NCBI GenBank assembly: GCA_033980235.1
Contig: CM067067.1
Location: 32,932,451-32,996,450 of the forward strand
Direction: 5' to 3'
Origin: Diadema setosum
Taxonomy: Eukaryota > Echinodermata > Echinoidea > Diadematoida > Diadematidae
DNA length: 64,000 bases
Position 1 is the stretch's first letter, and every line of letters starts with the position of its first letter. The notes under the pieces were generated by a model that saw only the letters and a program-made list of their open reading frames with translations, was not told the DNA's origin and did no database searches. Shown in pieces: positions 12,330-48,983 of this stretch. Made by a program: the position numbers and the translations under genes.

Positions 12330-13414
12330 GATCCCTGAAGCACCTTTAATACCTGAAACACAATAACCATTTACAACATGTCTATAGAGTAAAAATGATG
12401 AAGTAAAATACGAAATAACAGAAAAATTATCAACAGAAAACGTAAACTGCATCGGGTCAAGACAAGGAAACATCATGCATGTTGAAAAGTCATGATCTAC
12501 ATGACGAACATGGTTTCGTGATAAACATAATGGTAATTTATATAGCGCCATAGCCACAGAAGTGCTCAAAGAGCTATAAATAAGTGATAATGAAAAATTA
12601 TACAAATTTGGAACAATGCACAACACAAATAATGTACGTCAAAACAAACTCCTAATGATAACCATGCCAAGTTAGCGATTTAAGATTCTAAATTTTACTT
12701 ACAACCCGTCATAAGTATCGCATGAGAAGAACAAGATAGTTTTTGTTTTTTTTTTGTCAAGAAGAAAGGGCTTGTTGACCGGCCAAGCTTTCCCTTAAAG
12801 AACATTGTTATTTAGTCACTCGCAAAGAGAGCGAACTTCTCTCATGGTGTCATTTCAAATATTTACCATTTAATGAAATTACATAATAAGGTAAAGTGAT
12901 TTTGTTTATGATAAAGCAGGGATGCCGCTCTTTTCCTCGCTCTTCATTGATATTTTCCATTAACCATTATCGACACAAGGTGAGACAAGTAGACGGCGAA
13001 CCGTTCGTGTGTGACCTCGGACTAGGGCACGCCTTCATGACATCGGGCCTAAGTTTTGAGTCATCTGGCATACGGGCTGGAGCACAGCGATGGACCTCTC
13101 CCGAAGCTATCCAGGGTAAGGAGGCATCGCCGAAGTCCGACGTCTGGTCGTTGTCCAGCGTGCTGCTCGAGCTATTCACGCGAAAGAAGATGTGGGACGG
13201 CATCAAGTTAGATTTTCAGCTCTTGGACAGGCTGAAAGAGGATGACGTCACACCACCAATCCTGCAAAACGTGCAGGACGAGTGTCTGCGGAACCTACTT
13301 CAACGCTGCTTCTCGAAGGTTCCAGATGAACGTCCATCGGCGCAGGAGCTGGCAGGACATTTCCAGACAGTGCTTGCTCAACGTCGATGTGGTAGTGTAG
13401 CTTGCTACAAGTAA
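5574..13414 (+). CDS. Protein kinase domain gene, 5'-partial (four exons)
   Basis: Four exons (5574-5745, 7786-7936, 10378-10485, 12980-13414) join in phase to encode about 288 residues covering a full kinase domain. In order: glycine-rich loop EGRFGEVY, ATP-anchoring lysine in VAVKR, helix-C glutamate in IKEIKIY, LNHENIIKVY, a catalytic loop reading HSDIKPSN, DLG in the DFG position, SPEA in the APE position, DVWS of helix F and the conserved arginine in PDERPS. Composition is closest to serine/threonine or tyrosine-kinase-like (TKL) kinases. HRD to HSD makes it a non-RD kinase, and DFG to DLG is also unusual; the metal-binding Asp and the Lys and Asn are kept, so activity is possible. The first exon starts at an acceptor with one base of a codon missing, so an upstream exon exists. 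Function and symbol unknown. Confidence 0.88.
5796..5894. repeat. (ATTTG)n pentanucleotide array
   Basis: About 20 uninterrupted ATTTG units, then degenerate units to about 5925. On the minus strand it reads as an artificial KSNQI repeat protein. Confidence 0.95.
5931..7112. mobile_element. CAGTGGCGTATCTAGGG TIR element with internal duplication
   Basis: Left end is CAGTGGCGTATCTAGGG. The right end (7092-7112), reversed, reads GAGTGGTGTATCTAGGGGGG. Next to both ends is the motif GGCGCCCGGGGCA or GTGGCGCCCGGGGCACG. Between them is an imperfect direct duplication of about 260-280 bp (from 6108 and from 6390), each unit starting with GATAAA then TTTGGCGAGCGAGCGCAG, plus a shortened third copy near 6836. 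There is no transposase. Resembles widespread non-autonomous DNA transposons of invertebrates; superfamily not decided. Confidence 0.65.
7555..7586. repeat. C11-T10-G11 homopolymer hairpin
   Basis: Eleven C, ten T and eleven G in a row form a perfect GC stem with a T loop, inside the first visible kinase intron. Confidence 0.85.
7786..7936 (+). CDS. Kinase exon b: LNHENIIKVY to hinge
   Basis: Acceptor CACAG ends at 7785; donor GTAAGA begins at 7937. The first base completes an arginine codon split over the intron. Encodes the strand 4-5 region (LNHENIIKVYAYTSY), the hinge region RFELVMQLIEG and the start of helix D. Ends in phase 0. Confidence 0.88.
8165..8207. repeat. (AT)n microsatellite
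   Basis: About 21 AT dinucleotides in a kinase intron. Confidence 0.95.
9240..9412. mobile_element. 173-bp MITE, GGGCCCGTTGCATAAAA termini
   Basis: Left terminus CTGGGGCCCGTTGCATAAAA. The right terminus, reversed, reads CAGGGCCCTGTTGCATAAAA. Both are followed inward by ACTTACCG/CCTTACCG. The near-palindromic layout, small size and lack of coding capacity mark a miniature inverted-repeat transposable element (MITE). Confidence 0.7.
9916..10239. mobile_element. TIR element with ACGAGACCGACACC ends
   Basis: Left end carries ACGAGACCGACACC then ACGAATCATACAGCCCACGA. The right end (10190-10239) is its reverse complement over roughly 45 bases with few mismatches. Between them the words CATACAGCCCACGAGT (left half) and CGAACTCGTGGGCTGT (right half) recur several times, so the whole element is an array of inverted copies of one word. 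No protein coded. Confidence 0.65.
10378..10485 (+). CDS. Kinase exon c: catalytic loop HSDIKPSN
   Basis: Exactly 36 codons in phase 0. Acceptor GAGCAG ends at 10377; donor GTATGT begins at 10486. Encodes helix E (ICDAIAHIHDEG) and the catalytic loop THSDIKPSNVL. The catalytic Asp, Lys and Asn are present; the Arg of HRD is Ser. Confidence 0.9.
11224..11763 (-). pseudogene. Penelope-like GIY-YIG endonuclease fragment
   Basis: The minus-strand frame reads LPWKGKLSQKFEQQLK, VEPRVVFTTRRML, then the nuclease core VYEFKCRCEARYIGRT, RIKQHVP, and a late glutamate in LEATFIQL. This order matches the region after the reverse transcriptase in Penelope-like elements, where a GIY-YIG endonuclease nicks the target DNA. 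The whole reverse-transcriptase domain is missing and the frame has no ATG at this boundary, so it is a 5'-truncated copy. The residues from the junction to the stop are uninterrupted, suggesting a young insertion. Confidence 0.8.
11763..11815. repeat. GGTACAA/GGTACACGG short tandem array
   Basis: Seven GGTAC-containing units (for example AAGGTACAAGGTACAAGGTA) at the junction between the Penelope-like coding fragment and its inverted arm. Confidence 0.85.
12245..12325. repeat. (AT)n microsatellite at end of Penelope-like element
   Basis: About 80 bp of AT repeats with TAATTATA interruptions, directly abutting the right arm of the insertion. A shorter (AT)n run lies beyond the left arm near 11011-11021. 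Confidence 0.95.
12980..13414 (+). CDS. Kinase last exon: DLG to stop
   Basis: Acceptor ACAAG ends at 12979; the TAA stop is at 13412-13414; 144 residues. Encodes FVCDLGLGHAF, an activation segment ending RWTSPEAIQG, DVWSLSSVLLELFT, the C-lobe and PDERPSAQEL, ending about 15 residues later at VACYK. It therefore ends right after the kinase fold with no further C-terminal domain. An alternative acceptor near 12914 is less likely, as the added residues do not fit a kinase alignment. Confidence 0.9.
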   Translation: MRQVDGEPFVCDLGLGHAFMTSGLSFESSGIRAGAQRWTSPEAIQGKEASPKSDVWSLSSVLLELFTRKKMWDGIKLDFQLLDRLKEDDVTPPILQNVQDECLRNLLQRCFSKVPDERPSAQELAGHFQTVLAQRRCGSVACYK

Positions 13415-13495
13415 AGCAAAATGGTTAGATGGGGCGTAAGAAGGAAGGCGTGGTAAGGTATTCAGTGCCTTCATTTACCGTCGAAGCATGTAGAT

Positions 13496-13501
13496 AATAA
13501 A
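13496..13501 (+). terminator. Candidate AATAAA poly(A) signal of kinase gene
   Basis: AATAAA lies 82 bases after the kinase stop codon and is followed within about 20 bases by a T-rich run. Position and motif fit a short 3' UTR. Confidence 0.5.
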
Positions 13502-14188
13502 GACCCTCGTGCGTCAAGTTGTTTTTTTTTTCCTAATTGCCCCAACTGTACCCCCCCCCCCCAGCAGTGACTGACTATGAATGAATAATCTATTCAAATC
13601 TAGAAAAGTGTCATCACTCATAAATCTGGCAACATTCTGCAGTGAGATAATGCTGCACTTTTTATGGTCTCCACACAAATTGTCAATGCAGTAATGTGAT
13701 GAGTTTCAGTATGGTTTTTTAGTTAAGCTACAGAAAATTTCTTTTACATTTTCTTAATGTTTTTAAGTAGATGAATTTATTTGTTAGCATTCATTTATGT
13801 TTTGTAAATAACCTTGCGGGTATGATAAATATATATATTCTATCTCATTTTTTTTTTCCGATCTGCATCTGTGGCTGGTGAACACCTGTATGGTTGCTGG
13901 GCGTTTGAGAATAAGAAAGAGCCCTCTTATAACATGTGACTGTCAATCCGGACAAATCTACGTATATCTGTGTTGTCCCTGATATTCCAGTAGTTTACAT
14001 GCCGATGTGAATACAGTGCTACTGTAATGTTTCCTGCACATTCTGTATGGCGTTATTGCTGCAAATCCTTGTCAAGTATGAATTTCTGAATCATTCCAAA
14101 TGTACAATAATGAAGTTGAATGCTGCACTTTTATGTATAGTTCTATAATCGAGTGGATCTTTTTTTTTTATCACTAACACAACATACA
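13502..14188. other. Intergenic sequence
   Basis: AT-rich with several homopolymer runs (T at 13520-13530, C at 13551-13562). No gene or repeat recognised. Confidence 0.5.
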
Positions 14189-14578
14189 TTAAAGGGATGG
14201 CACAGTATTGGTGGAGATGAGAATTGGGTTTTTAACTTTTTGCGAGATACCAAAAAAAAAAAAACACTTATGAAATAGTACAGAACATACCATTCTAAGA
14301 GGAATTCAAAGTTTATATGATGAAAATCGGGTTTGGAATGACTGAAACATCCAAAAACAAAGTAAAACAAAGAGATCGTAAAAAAGTGTGCGTCCCATAC
14401 TTTATTAGAATCGCTCTGTTTTGGATATCTCAGCCATTTTGAAACCAATATTCATGAAATAAACATTGAATTCCTCATGTCCTTTCATATTTCATAAGAG
14501 ATTGCTCATTATCTCACAAAAAAAAAAAATGTTAGAAACCTGAAATTAGGTCTCAACCAAAACTATACGATCCCTTAA
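14189..14578. mobile_element. TTAA-flanked palindromic MITE, copy 1
   Basis: Bounded by TTAA on both sides (14189-14192 and 14575-14578). Inward ends are AGGGATGGCACAGTATTGGT and, reversed, AGGGATCGTATAGTTTTGGT. The middle contains TTTGGATATCTCAGCCATTT and sequence folding back on the left half. TTAA target duplication is the hallmark of piggyBac-type transposition. Three relatives occur in this window (40297, 52679, 60139). Confidence 0.72.
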
Positions 14579-15844
14579 TTTGTGTAGCATGTTCCGTGGA
14601 AGTTATATCATGATATTTATAGATAACGTCATGACGTGTAGGCTTTATATATCATGTTTGGTCATGCAAAATTACAGAAAACGTATAGAAATGAGAATTC
14701 TAGATTTCATTTTACATTATGCACATTTTATTAATTTGTTTATTTTTAGCATTTTCCGTTTCGAAATTTTTTGTTAGAGATCTATTTGGCATTTAGATTT
14801 ATGCAAAGATTATCAGGTATACTGAGTAGGTCAATTGGCAATACAAGTTGGAGTGCCTACATAACATTTCACAATTCAATGAAAAAAAAAATACACATTA
14901 TCGTATTGTGGTGCATTGCAGACATAATGTAAATGAGAGATTTCTTATTGTTTACCTGCAAAACAGACAGACATAAACACACTGTTGACAATTTTGAAAT
15001 TGTGAGAAGTATTTTTTTTTTCTTGTTGAATATACACATGAAGAGGCAGAAAGTAAACGCTGTAAATAAGTTTATTTTGGTCTATTTTTAGAGGAGGTGT
15101 ATGTCTGTATTTCACAATGGCATGCACAAAGACCATTTCTGGAAGAGTGTGTACAAGGATCCGAAGGCTTCTGATTACGAAATCGTATTCTTTATGGAAG
15201 CGGATACTCTTACTGCTCTGATTGATTACATAATGATTGTATATTTGGAGATAACAGAATAAAATTTGTCAATTGAAATGAGTGTTCTGTTCAAGGGAAT
15301 AAATTTTATGTGTGAAATAGAAAGTCCATATGATATTTTGCTGATTGTGAATCGCTGTATATATACAACTAGTGGACAGTGACATGTGCTCATCATTGAC
15401 ACTATGAAAGACATTTTACCAAAGTTTGTGAATGGCAGAATGTATCAAGACGATCGATGGCACTGTGACTGAGTAAAAGGTGTGGATGGATATGAGGTTT
15501 CCGCAATAATGAGTATATAAATGAGTGATGTTTCTCATACTTTCAAAAACTTTCTGCGTTTTTTTTTTTTTTTTTTTTTTTTTTGGTGACTGTAGAATTG
15601 TTCCATCGGCAATCTGATGTTGGGGCAGCTTGAGTATAAAACAGCAGAGCAACTATTGTAAACAAATTTTGGGGGGTGTTCTCTGCCCCACCCCCTCAAC
15701 ATCCCGCCGGCACAAGTGCTTATGTACAATATTTATAAAATGAGAAGTATTTAGCTCAGAAAGAGGCTGTTAATGAACGCGTGTGAACACAAGGGGGAGT
15801 GCGGGTTATGTGTTGGCTTTTCTTTCAAGTCACTTCGCGTACAC
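14579..15844. other. Intergenic sequence
   Basis: AT-rich, with a T-run at 15560-15584. I see no gene, RNA or assignable repeat. Confidence 0.5.
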
Positions 15845-16302
15845 AAGGCTGCGTTCACTTAGAAGTATACTATTCTGGTATTCGGGCTCGTTTTTCGAGG
15901 GCACGCGAATAGCTTGAATCGAACGATAGGATTTCCTCACACCGGTTCACATAGGAGGGCACTATTCGAAAGTACCGAATAGCTGCGAAAAGTATAGCAA
16001 AGTGGGAATCGAACTTGTTCGATTTTCTTGCAGCGTATACCGTCTCTCGTTTATGAAATAATGACAATTTTGGTCTGGATTTGCCCTTTAGCAAAAATAA
16101 GCATGTAGACTGACATTCTGATGCAGTTTAGAAATTGTTAATAAGATTTGCTAGGATGTAGGAGGAAGAAATCCTCACTGCATGGGATGGTGAGTTGACG
16201 GTGCGGGTAATGGTGTATTCGGGGCCCGAATAGCGAATACCGAATAGCGAATACCGAATACCGAATACCGAATACCGAATACTTCTATGTGAACGCAGCC
16301 TT
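15845..16302. mobile_element. TIR element AAGGCTGCGTTCAC with CGAATAC array
   Basis: Left end AAGGCTGCGTTCAC then TTAGAAGTAT. The right end, reversed, reads AAGGCTGCGTTCAC then ATAGAAGTATTCGG: about 23 of 24 bases match. Inside, the words ATTCGG, GAATAG and TCGAAC recur, and the right part is a minisatellite of CGAATAC/CGAATAG units (about 16222-16283). No coding capacity. The layout suits a hAT-like MITE, but I could not find a clean target duplication. Confidence 0.65.
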
Positions 16303-18479
16303 ACGTAACTGTGTACTCTATGCTCCACTTCTTTGCCTCGTCCTTAACTGTCTGCCATACATTTCTATCCTGATGGACACAATGTAAGGTTTAGCTTTGA
16401 TTTCAGTATCAGTTCTTTCAAAAACAAAATGAAGTTCCGTCGAACTGCATAGTGCACATTGACACATCATTTTCCCCTCTTAGTCTTATGATATCCAATG
16501 GTTATTCTACCTTCCACACTGTATCCAATATCATGTTGTGTATAAAATTCCATCTAGGACTATACACGTAAAACGTATGTCTTGTTTGCAACTCTATTAC
16601 CATGTGACATTGTGTCATATATTTCTGTTTCCGGTTATTTTACAAACTTACACGTTTTAGTTTATGTCATGTGATGTGTGACCTGGCAAGACTGGGGTAA
16701 TGATAATGGCAGGGCCCTCTGATAGAGCAGTGGCAACACTGAAGAGGCTACCCTGGATTAATAGGCCTAAGACTTTATTATCATTATTATTAAGCATTTA
16801 TGTTTTCCATTATTCTATGTGCTAAATAGGTTTGCTGAATTCAGTTGATACATAAAGGTTATAGCTATGCAGGTAATCATTGCGAAATATGCTGGGTAAT
16901 ACTGTGGTATACTATGATGTTGAAGTTATGTCTACTCAGGGAGGTGTTAGAAAAGGAGAGACAACTCTTCGTAATTCATGCAAACACATGTTTTGGTTCA
17001 AAGCATTACAATGGGATGTCTACCATTCCACTATACCAGTATACGCTTTGAAGTCATGCTCTGCACCGCTCTAGTTGCAAGGCGGAGTTCGGAGACGAAG
17101 AACGCATTTTACCTTTCGTTGAATTACAAGCTTTATTTCCCCGTAAAATTTTTAATGAAATACTCGAATTGATTAAGAGTAGTTTAGGAAAGAATTCACT
17201 ATTATAAACATGTATTTCTAGTTTCTTCGTAATGCGCAAATTGAAATGAAATGAAAATTAGGCCATCTTAAAAACCTAATATTTTTCTATAATGCGCACA
17301 TTTCCGCATGTTAGTTTTCTATCCTTTAATCTGGGATATTTTGATCTTTCAAATAAAGTACTCCGCTAAAGTGTGCACCAGCGTGCTTTTGAACTATTTG
17401 CTGTTAAAATTGTCAATTTTACACTGTATTTTGATTCGCTGCTCCAGTTCAAGGTACACAAATTCATTGTTGCCATCACATTGAAAGAGAGAGAGAGCGA
17501 AATGCAATAGGGGCAAGTATTTCTAGATGTGAGAGCGCTAGTCCCGATTATTGATGCTCTCTTTTGTCAAAGCACCTGATTTCCACCTGTAGTTAAGCGC
17601 ATAACTTCTCGGCGGTGCCGCGCATGACTTCAAAGGAGAGCAGGAGTTGCCTCCCTGGTTATACTAGTACTGATAATTTACTGTGTAAAGCGTGTATTCA
17701 AATTACTCATCGTATGCATGGATTTCACACGTGTTTTTGATACGCAAACGTTGTTCATCTTGGGGCCTTTCTGAACAATGCTTCCGTTGACGACGAAGTT
17801 CTTTGATAAAAACAAATCAAACACGTGAACATCGGTTTCAGTGAAAGGAGAATGGAGGAGGGGGAAAAGATTTTTGAGAAGGTTACCAGAGTCCAGTGCC
17901 ACTTGTAATGATTGGCAATTATCCATTGTATGAAAGTTTCTGAGACAAATTGTAGAGTTTTATCTTTGTGACGAGACACAGTATTTTAGCTTTCATACAG
18001 AGGGATTAAGTCGCCAAACGGGGCACTTCGGTTAATGCAATGACATTGAATGAGAAATAAATACAGATGTTCTTGGTCGGAATTATCAAGATGCCTATCA
18101 AAACTGGAAGACAGCAGGACGCGTCACTTACACACTGTTTTCGAAGAAAATAAACAAACAAACCAACGGTTTCGTTTAACATAATAAAAAAAAACCAAGT
18201 GTACATTCTTTGCAATCCGAAAACGTCACCCCACTAAAACTAAAACTAACTGAGAATTTCCTAAGGATCTCACCCAAGAACCCCCTCCCCTTTCTGTGCT
18301 TTCGGTTCCCGTGTGTGCATGTATGTGTGTATTAATCTGCCTTTTTTTGTATCATTGACGCAAATTGCCTTCTTTTCTGCAATTTGATTTTTTTTTCACT
18401 TTTTCTCATGAGGAGACTGCATACTACAAGCTCTGCTTTTTAGAAGTCCCTTCCATTTCCAGCAATTTTGTTTCTCCCT

Positions 18480-18680
18480 TTACCATAATGAAATAACAAT
18501 TATTTGTATCTTTGTTGTAGTATTTACTTGTGTCTTTATCACAAGAAGTCAGTCATGTTATTATGTTCATCGCATTGTTGTAATGATTTCCTGACATCTG
18601 AGTGTATATACGAACATATATTGTATTCCTAATAATTTGTTTGTTGGAAATGAAATAGATCAACTTGAACTTGAACTTAA
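18480..18680 (+). mobile_element. Probable LINE 3' end with TTGAAC tail
   Basis: Ends GATCAACTTGAACTTGAACT, a short tandem tail in place of poly(A), as in CR1-type LINEs. Only the 3' non-coding end is present; the left boundary is a guess. Confidence 0.4.
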
Positions 18681-19359
18681 ATAGCTGGTTAATTAGTCCC
18701 ACCCGTCAGAAGCCTCCCAACCCCCCCCCCCCCACACACACACACATACACACACACACACATTATACTCCAGGAAGTTCCATGGTCCCTGTTTTAACGT
18801 GAAAGGGTGTACATAACTTGAGGGTGTTTTTTAATATTACTGAAAAGATACATTCTGTGATGTATTGTCAATAAATGCATTGTGGATATACATGTACGAG
18901 TGTGAGTATTCTACCTCAAGAGCTAACACGCTCTTCCAGTTACTGCAGTACTTTCACCCCTCTGCAATGCCTCGACCATGGTTCTTTTCAGGAAGCTGAG
19001 AGCCTCTATGTACATCTCTCTGTTATACTTCTTTCGTCCGATAGGAAACCTGGTATACCGGTAAATCATGTTTGGAATAAAAAAAGAAAGAAATGTAGAT
19101 AACCGTGCTTTGCCGCAGTCCTTTATTTAGTTTCCGTGATGATGACGATGATGCTTGTATGATGACAGATATGATAATCTGACAAAAATGAGAATTCCAA
19201 GGATGAATCTGTTATATCTTGAAAACAATGACATCTAAATTATAAGGATCATAAGATTACAAAGATAATTTTAAATTATCAATGATATATCTTAGCTCTA
19301 CGTGAGATAAACTCTACAAAATAATATAGATACGCTCCTAAGTAGATATTGTAATACAA

Positions 19360-19360
<1 letters not shown>

Positions 19361-19414
<54 letters not shown>
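19361..19414. repeat. (TC)n(TA)n compound microsatellite
   Basis: About 11 TC units followed by about 15 TA units. Confidence 0.95.
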
Positions 19415-19419
<5 letters not shown>

Positions 19420-19739
19420 CATATATGAAGAGTTTGTTCGCAAAACCCGATAAGTCCATTTTTGAAGATTTTGAAGCACGGTCTCTCTCATAAAGTACAA
19501 AATGATACCTTTTGATATATTGGTCACTACATATAAAGTGAAGAAAACAAGGAAAGTATAAAAGATTTCGTAACTACCACTATAGGTCCATGAGTCCAAT
19601 GACTCAACTTGGCTGAACGCACCCATGTATCGGTTTATCAACTGATATTCATATCTAAGTATTCTCATCAAAACAAAACAAAAAGGTAAAAAGATATAGA
19701 TGGATGAACATTGTACTGTATACTATTATGTTCAGTCTT

Positions 19740-20067
19740 CAAATACAGAGCTTCGGTTCTGAGCTCGCGCTTTCTACGACTCTCGTTCTCGTCGTTTTTG
19801 ACTCGAGATGGCGCGCTGTAACTTCTCAGTTGCCTACCACGTTAACGTCTCAGCATAAACAGAGCCTTGTTCACGGTTCATCAAACTTTGCAGGTTCAAA
19901 AAACTTCATCGTTCGATGTACGAATGTGCAAAGGTCGAGCGAGCCCAGTGAGCCACGGTTGAGTGATCATCGTGCGAGTATTTGGTAACCCTGGGCAAGT
20001 CACAAGGCGGCGGCTCTGTCGTTGGTTTAGTCCCATACATTGCAGTGGATGTAAGTCCGCTCCCGAC
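19740..20067 (+). promoter_or_regulatory. AGPS: Probable AGPS promoter and 5' UTR
   Basis: This stretch is richer in CG dinucleotides than its surroundings and lies directly before the AGPS start codon. It includes GAGATGGCGCGC near 19804, which resembles a YY1-type core. No TATA box is evident. Transcription start not located. Confidence 0.35.
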
Positions 20068-46194
<26,127 letters not shown>

Positions 46195-46267
46195 ACCATC
46201 CCAACAGCAGGTGTCTTCCCAGAAACATGAGATTGGTGGCGCAATGTCCCAGCTAACCTCCAGGCGG

Positions 46268-46760
46268 TTCTCCCTCTCCTCCTCCTCCTCCTCCTCCTCC
46301 TCCTCCTCCTCCTCCTCCTCCTATCATTGTCTTTCATCTATGCCTCTCTTCTCTTCATCCCTCTTCTCTCCTCCTCACCATCTCTCCCCTTCCCCTCTTC
46401 CCCTTCCTCTCTTCCCCTTCCCCTTTACCCTAACCCCTTCCACCCCTCCCTGTCTCTTCCCACCCCCTTCCCTCTCACTCTTCTCCCTTCTTCTCCATAC
46501 CCCTCTCTTATCTCAATTCCTCTCCTCCTCCTCCTCTTCCCCTTCTCCTCACACCCCTACCTCTCCCCCACCAGCCATCCCCTCCCCCTCTTCCTTCCCA
46601 TCCCCTTCCCCTACTCTCCTCCCCACCCCTCTCTTCCCTCCATCCCTCTTTTTGCCATCCTTTCTTTTCCTACGTATTCATTTGCCCACATTCCCTCCTT
46701 CTGTCTCTCCACCAGTGTCTCCCATCTCATCCCTTTTCCCCCTTTCAACTTCCTTCTCTG
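46268..46760. repeat. Long polypyrimidine tract after AGPS stop
   Basis: About 490 bp almost entirely C and T on the plus strand, beginning with an uninterrupted (TCC)n run to 46322 and continuing as irregular CCT/CTT/CCCC. It starts about 75 bases after the AGPS stop and would lie in the 3' UTR if transcription continues. It creates artificial Ser/Pro/Leu-rich frames. Confidence 0.92.
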
Positions 46761-46902
46761 TCAATTGTTCTGTCTTTGAAACTCCATCTGTTGAGGGGGA
46801 CAGGTGTCAGTAATGATAAATACATACAAGTCAGGCCATATTTGTTGAATGTGAGTTCATATGCTGAGAACAGACTGAATCTATTTTTCAAAAGCAATGT
46901 GC

Positions 46903-47133
46903 ACTGTATACGCTATACATTTAATTTGTTGGGAATCAGGACTTTGTGACAGGTTGCGCGAGTGATTAGATTTGTGATCTTGGAGTCATGAACGAAGGAA
47001 TACATGCATGCATGTCGCATTTACATTAGGGAGAGTGTTTATAATTTCACATGTAGTTAAATTCATGAATAGCACCCAATTTCTGAAATTCACAGAAATA
47101 CAAGCCGTAGCTAAATATATGACGCATACAGTT
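46903..47133. mobile_element. TACTGTATAC-type MITE (degraded)
   Basis: Left ACTGTATACGCTATACATTT; right reversed AACTGTATGCGTCATATATT. Internal GCGCGAGTGATTAGATTTG fits the core of the copies at 32035 and 49332. Confidence 0.5.
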
Positions 47134-47848
47134 TGTCAATACACAGCATACAAAGCATGAACTGGCTGGCCTTCCTGTGAATTTCCATCTGAATATTTCT
47201 CTTAATCACTTGAATCTGGACCAAGGCAGCAGCAGAGGATGAAATGTAGGCCTGACTTGTAATATATATCGTGCAAATGCCAATGCAATTAGAAGACAAT
47301 CTGAAAACTGATTGGCTGTTGCTTGTGTCGTTTCTGCACTTTTATGTTGACTTAGTTATGCAATCAGACCATTTCTAGAGTATCTATAAAGATACGGTGG
47401 ATGTGATGTAATGAGTCAAGCTGTAACTGGTTCAAATAAGCTCCAGTGAAGTATGTAATCATGTGATGTATATTACAATTTGTATTTCACTGTGTAATTC
47501 AGTCTCTTCTGTTTGAGTGATCATATTGTTGATTGTCTACTTTTTTTCTATTCAATTTGAAATGTATTTATTGAGATTTGTGCGTTCAATCTATTTAGTG
47601 TACAATTAGTTTTTTTTTTTTTTTTGTCTTTGATAAAATCAAGTTTGATTGTTAACAGTTAACATCTGTTTCAAGTACCAGACGGATTATAGATTTGGAA
47701 GAAGTTTGATAAGCCATGATTTTAAGCAGAGGATAGGGACTCTATATAATGGGTCATGAGAGCAATGTTAAGGTCAAAAGGTCGCAGGAAGTTAACTCTG
47801 TCATTATTGTTGAGATTTCAGGGAGATCCCCTACTATTAGAGCAAGAG
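47134..47848. other. Downstream sequence, nothing assigned
   Basis: May be AGPS 3' UTR or intergenic. No convincing AATAAA is seen between 46195 and 47848, so the AGPS transcript end is not located. Confidence 0.4.
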
Positions 47849-47952
47849 TACTGTAAAAGTGGACATTTTTGTGCATTTCGCGCATCCAGAAACTCTACCT
47901 TACCAGCTGAGCGTGAAAAATTAGTCGCGCGAAAATATCCACTTTGACAGTA
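47849..47952. mobile_element. 104-bp TACTGTAAAAGTGGA MITE
   Basis: TACTGTAAAAGTGGACATTT at the left; the right end reversed is TACTGTCAAAGTGGATATTT. Both are followed by CGCGC-like words. Very short, non-autonomous. Confidence 0.65.
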
Positions 47953-48022
47953 ACCATTGTGCAATTATTGTCAATGCAACTGAAATGTAACCTTCAGGAA
48001 GATAGCAAGGAAATGAATAGAA

Positions 48023-48182
48023 TACGGTCAAACCTTGCCTTTGTGGCCACCTGTCTATAGCGGTCACCTGCCATATATGGTCACTAACCCCCCGAGATAA
48101 GCCACACTATAGGGGGCACCTGTCTGTAACAGCCACTTTTTTCATTTCCATTGGGTGGCTGCTGTAGACAGGTTTGAGTGTA
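48023..48182. mobile_element. TACGGTCAAACC MITE
   Basis: Left TACGGTCAAACCTTGCCTTT; right reversed TACACTCAAACCTGTCTACA. Contains GGCCACCTGTCTATAGCGGT. Sister of the copy at 36250-36413. Confidence 0.65.
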
Positions 48183-48983
48183 CCCTATTTTTTTCTTTTT
48201 GTAGAAGCTCTGTTCATAGATGGTCAGTGTATGATCTTGACACAAAACTGGTGGTACCGTTTGATGGCAACTGGTGAGTGGCCTGTGAATGAGAGAGCTT
48301 TGGCCAACCATGTCAAATTGTTTTCATTTCTTGTTTTATTTCTTGGATGGTGTCATATTTGTTGTTAGATGATTGTTTCACTGAGAGAGCCAGGTCAATG
48401 CAATATTGCTGGGAAACTTTGCCTTTCAAAATATCATCATTAATTTTATTTTCCAGGTTACAGTATAACAAAGGTATCGAAGATAAAGGCTTGATCTGCT
48501 TTGAAACATATTGAACTCTGCAGAAAATATAGATTTCTACCGGACGTTTGATAGATAATTACTGTAGGTAAATGTAGATTGGCTTCTCCCAAGAATGTAA
48601 TTTAATGAAGTGTAGCATTCCATTGTGTTTGAGAGAAAGTATTCATAAACTTTTTTGTTTATGCTAATTGACAAGGCAAAGTTACCTGTGAATCTTTTTA
48701 TCTGGAAGATGTTGATATCACAGTCAACCTTGCCTATGCTATAAGCCAACCCTGTGTGTTTGTAGGGAGCAGATAGTTCACCGCTGTTGGTTAGATAATG
48801 AACGTGCGAATGGCACTTACAAATTTGAAAGATGCATGCAGTACATGGTGCATTGTGTATATTATTTTTTACTGGCTTTTAATTGTCAGTGAGCAGTGTA
48901 TGCAAATCACAGCTGATCAGGTTGACTGAGAAAAAAAAAATCAAGCATGACGTTAACCTTGGATATTGTCAGTCAGTATATTA

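Larger units (their letters stand above)
10486..12979. other. Kinase intron carrying the Penelope-like insertion
   Basis: Non-coding for the kinase. Holds the inverted-arm Penelope-like element (11054-12247), an (AT)n stretch (12245-12325) and, at about 12530-12580, a short segment containing TTTATATAGCGCCATAG that resembles the 3' end of a dispersed retroelement. Confidence 0.7.
16303..19960. other. Intergenic sequence upstream of AGPS
   Basis: No gene recognised. Contains (CA)n at 18732-18762 after a C-run, a probable LINE/SINE 3' tail near 18629-18680 with TTGAAC tandem units, a (TC)n(TA)n microsatellite (19361-19414), and a more CG-rich stretch from about 19740 that probably includes the AGPS promoter and 5' UTR. 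Confidence 0.5.
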
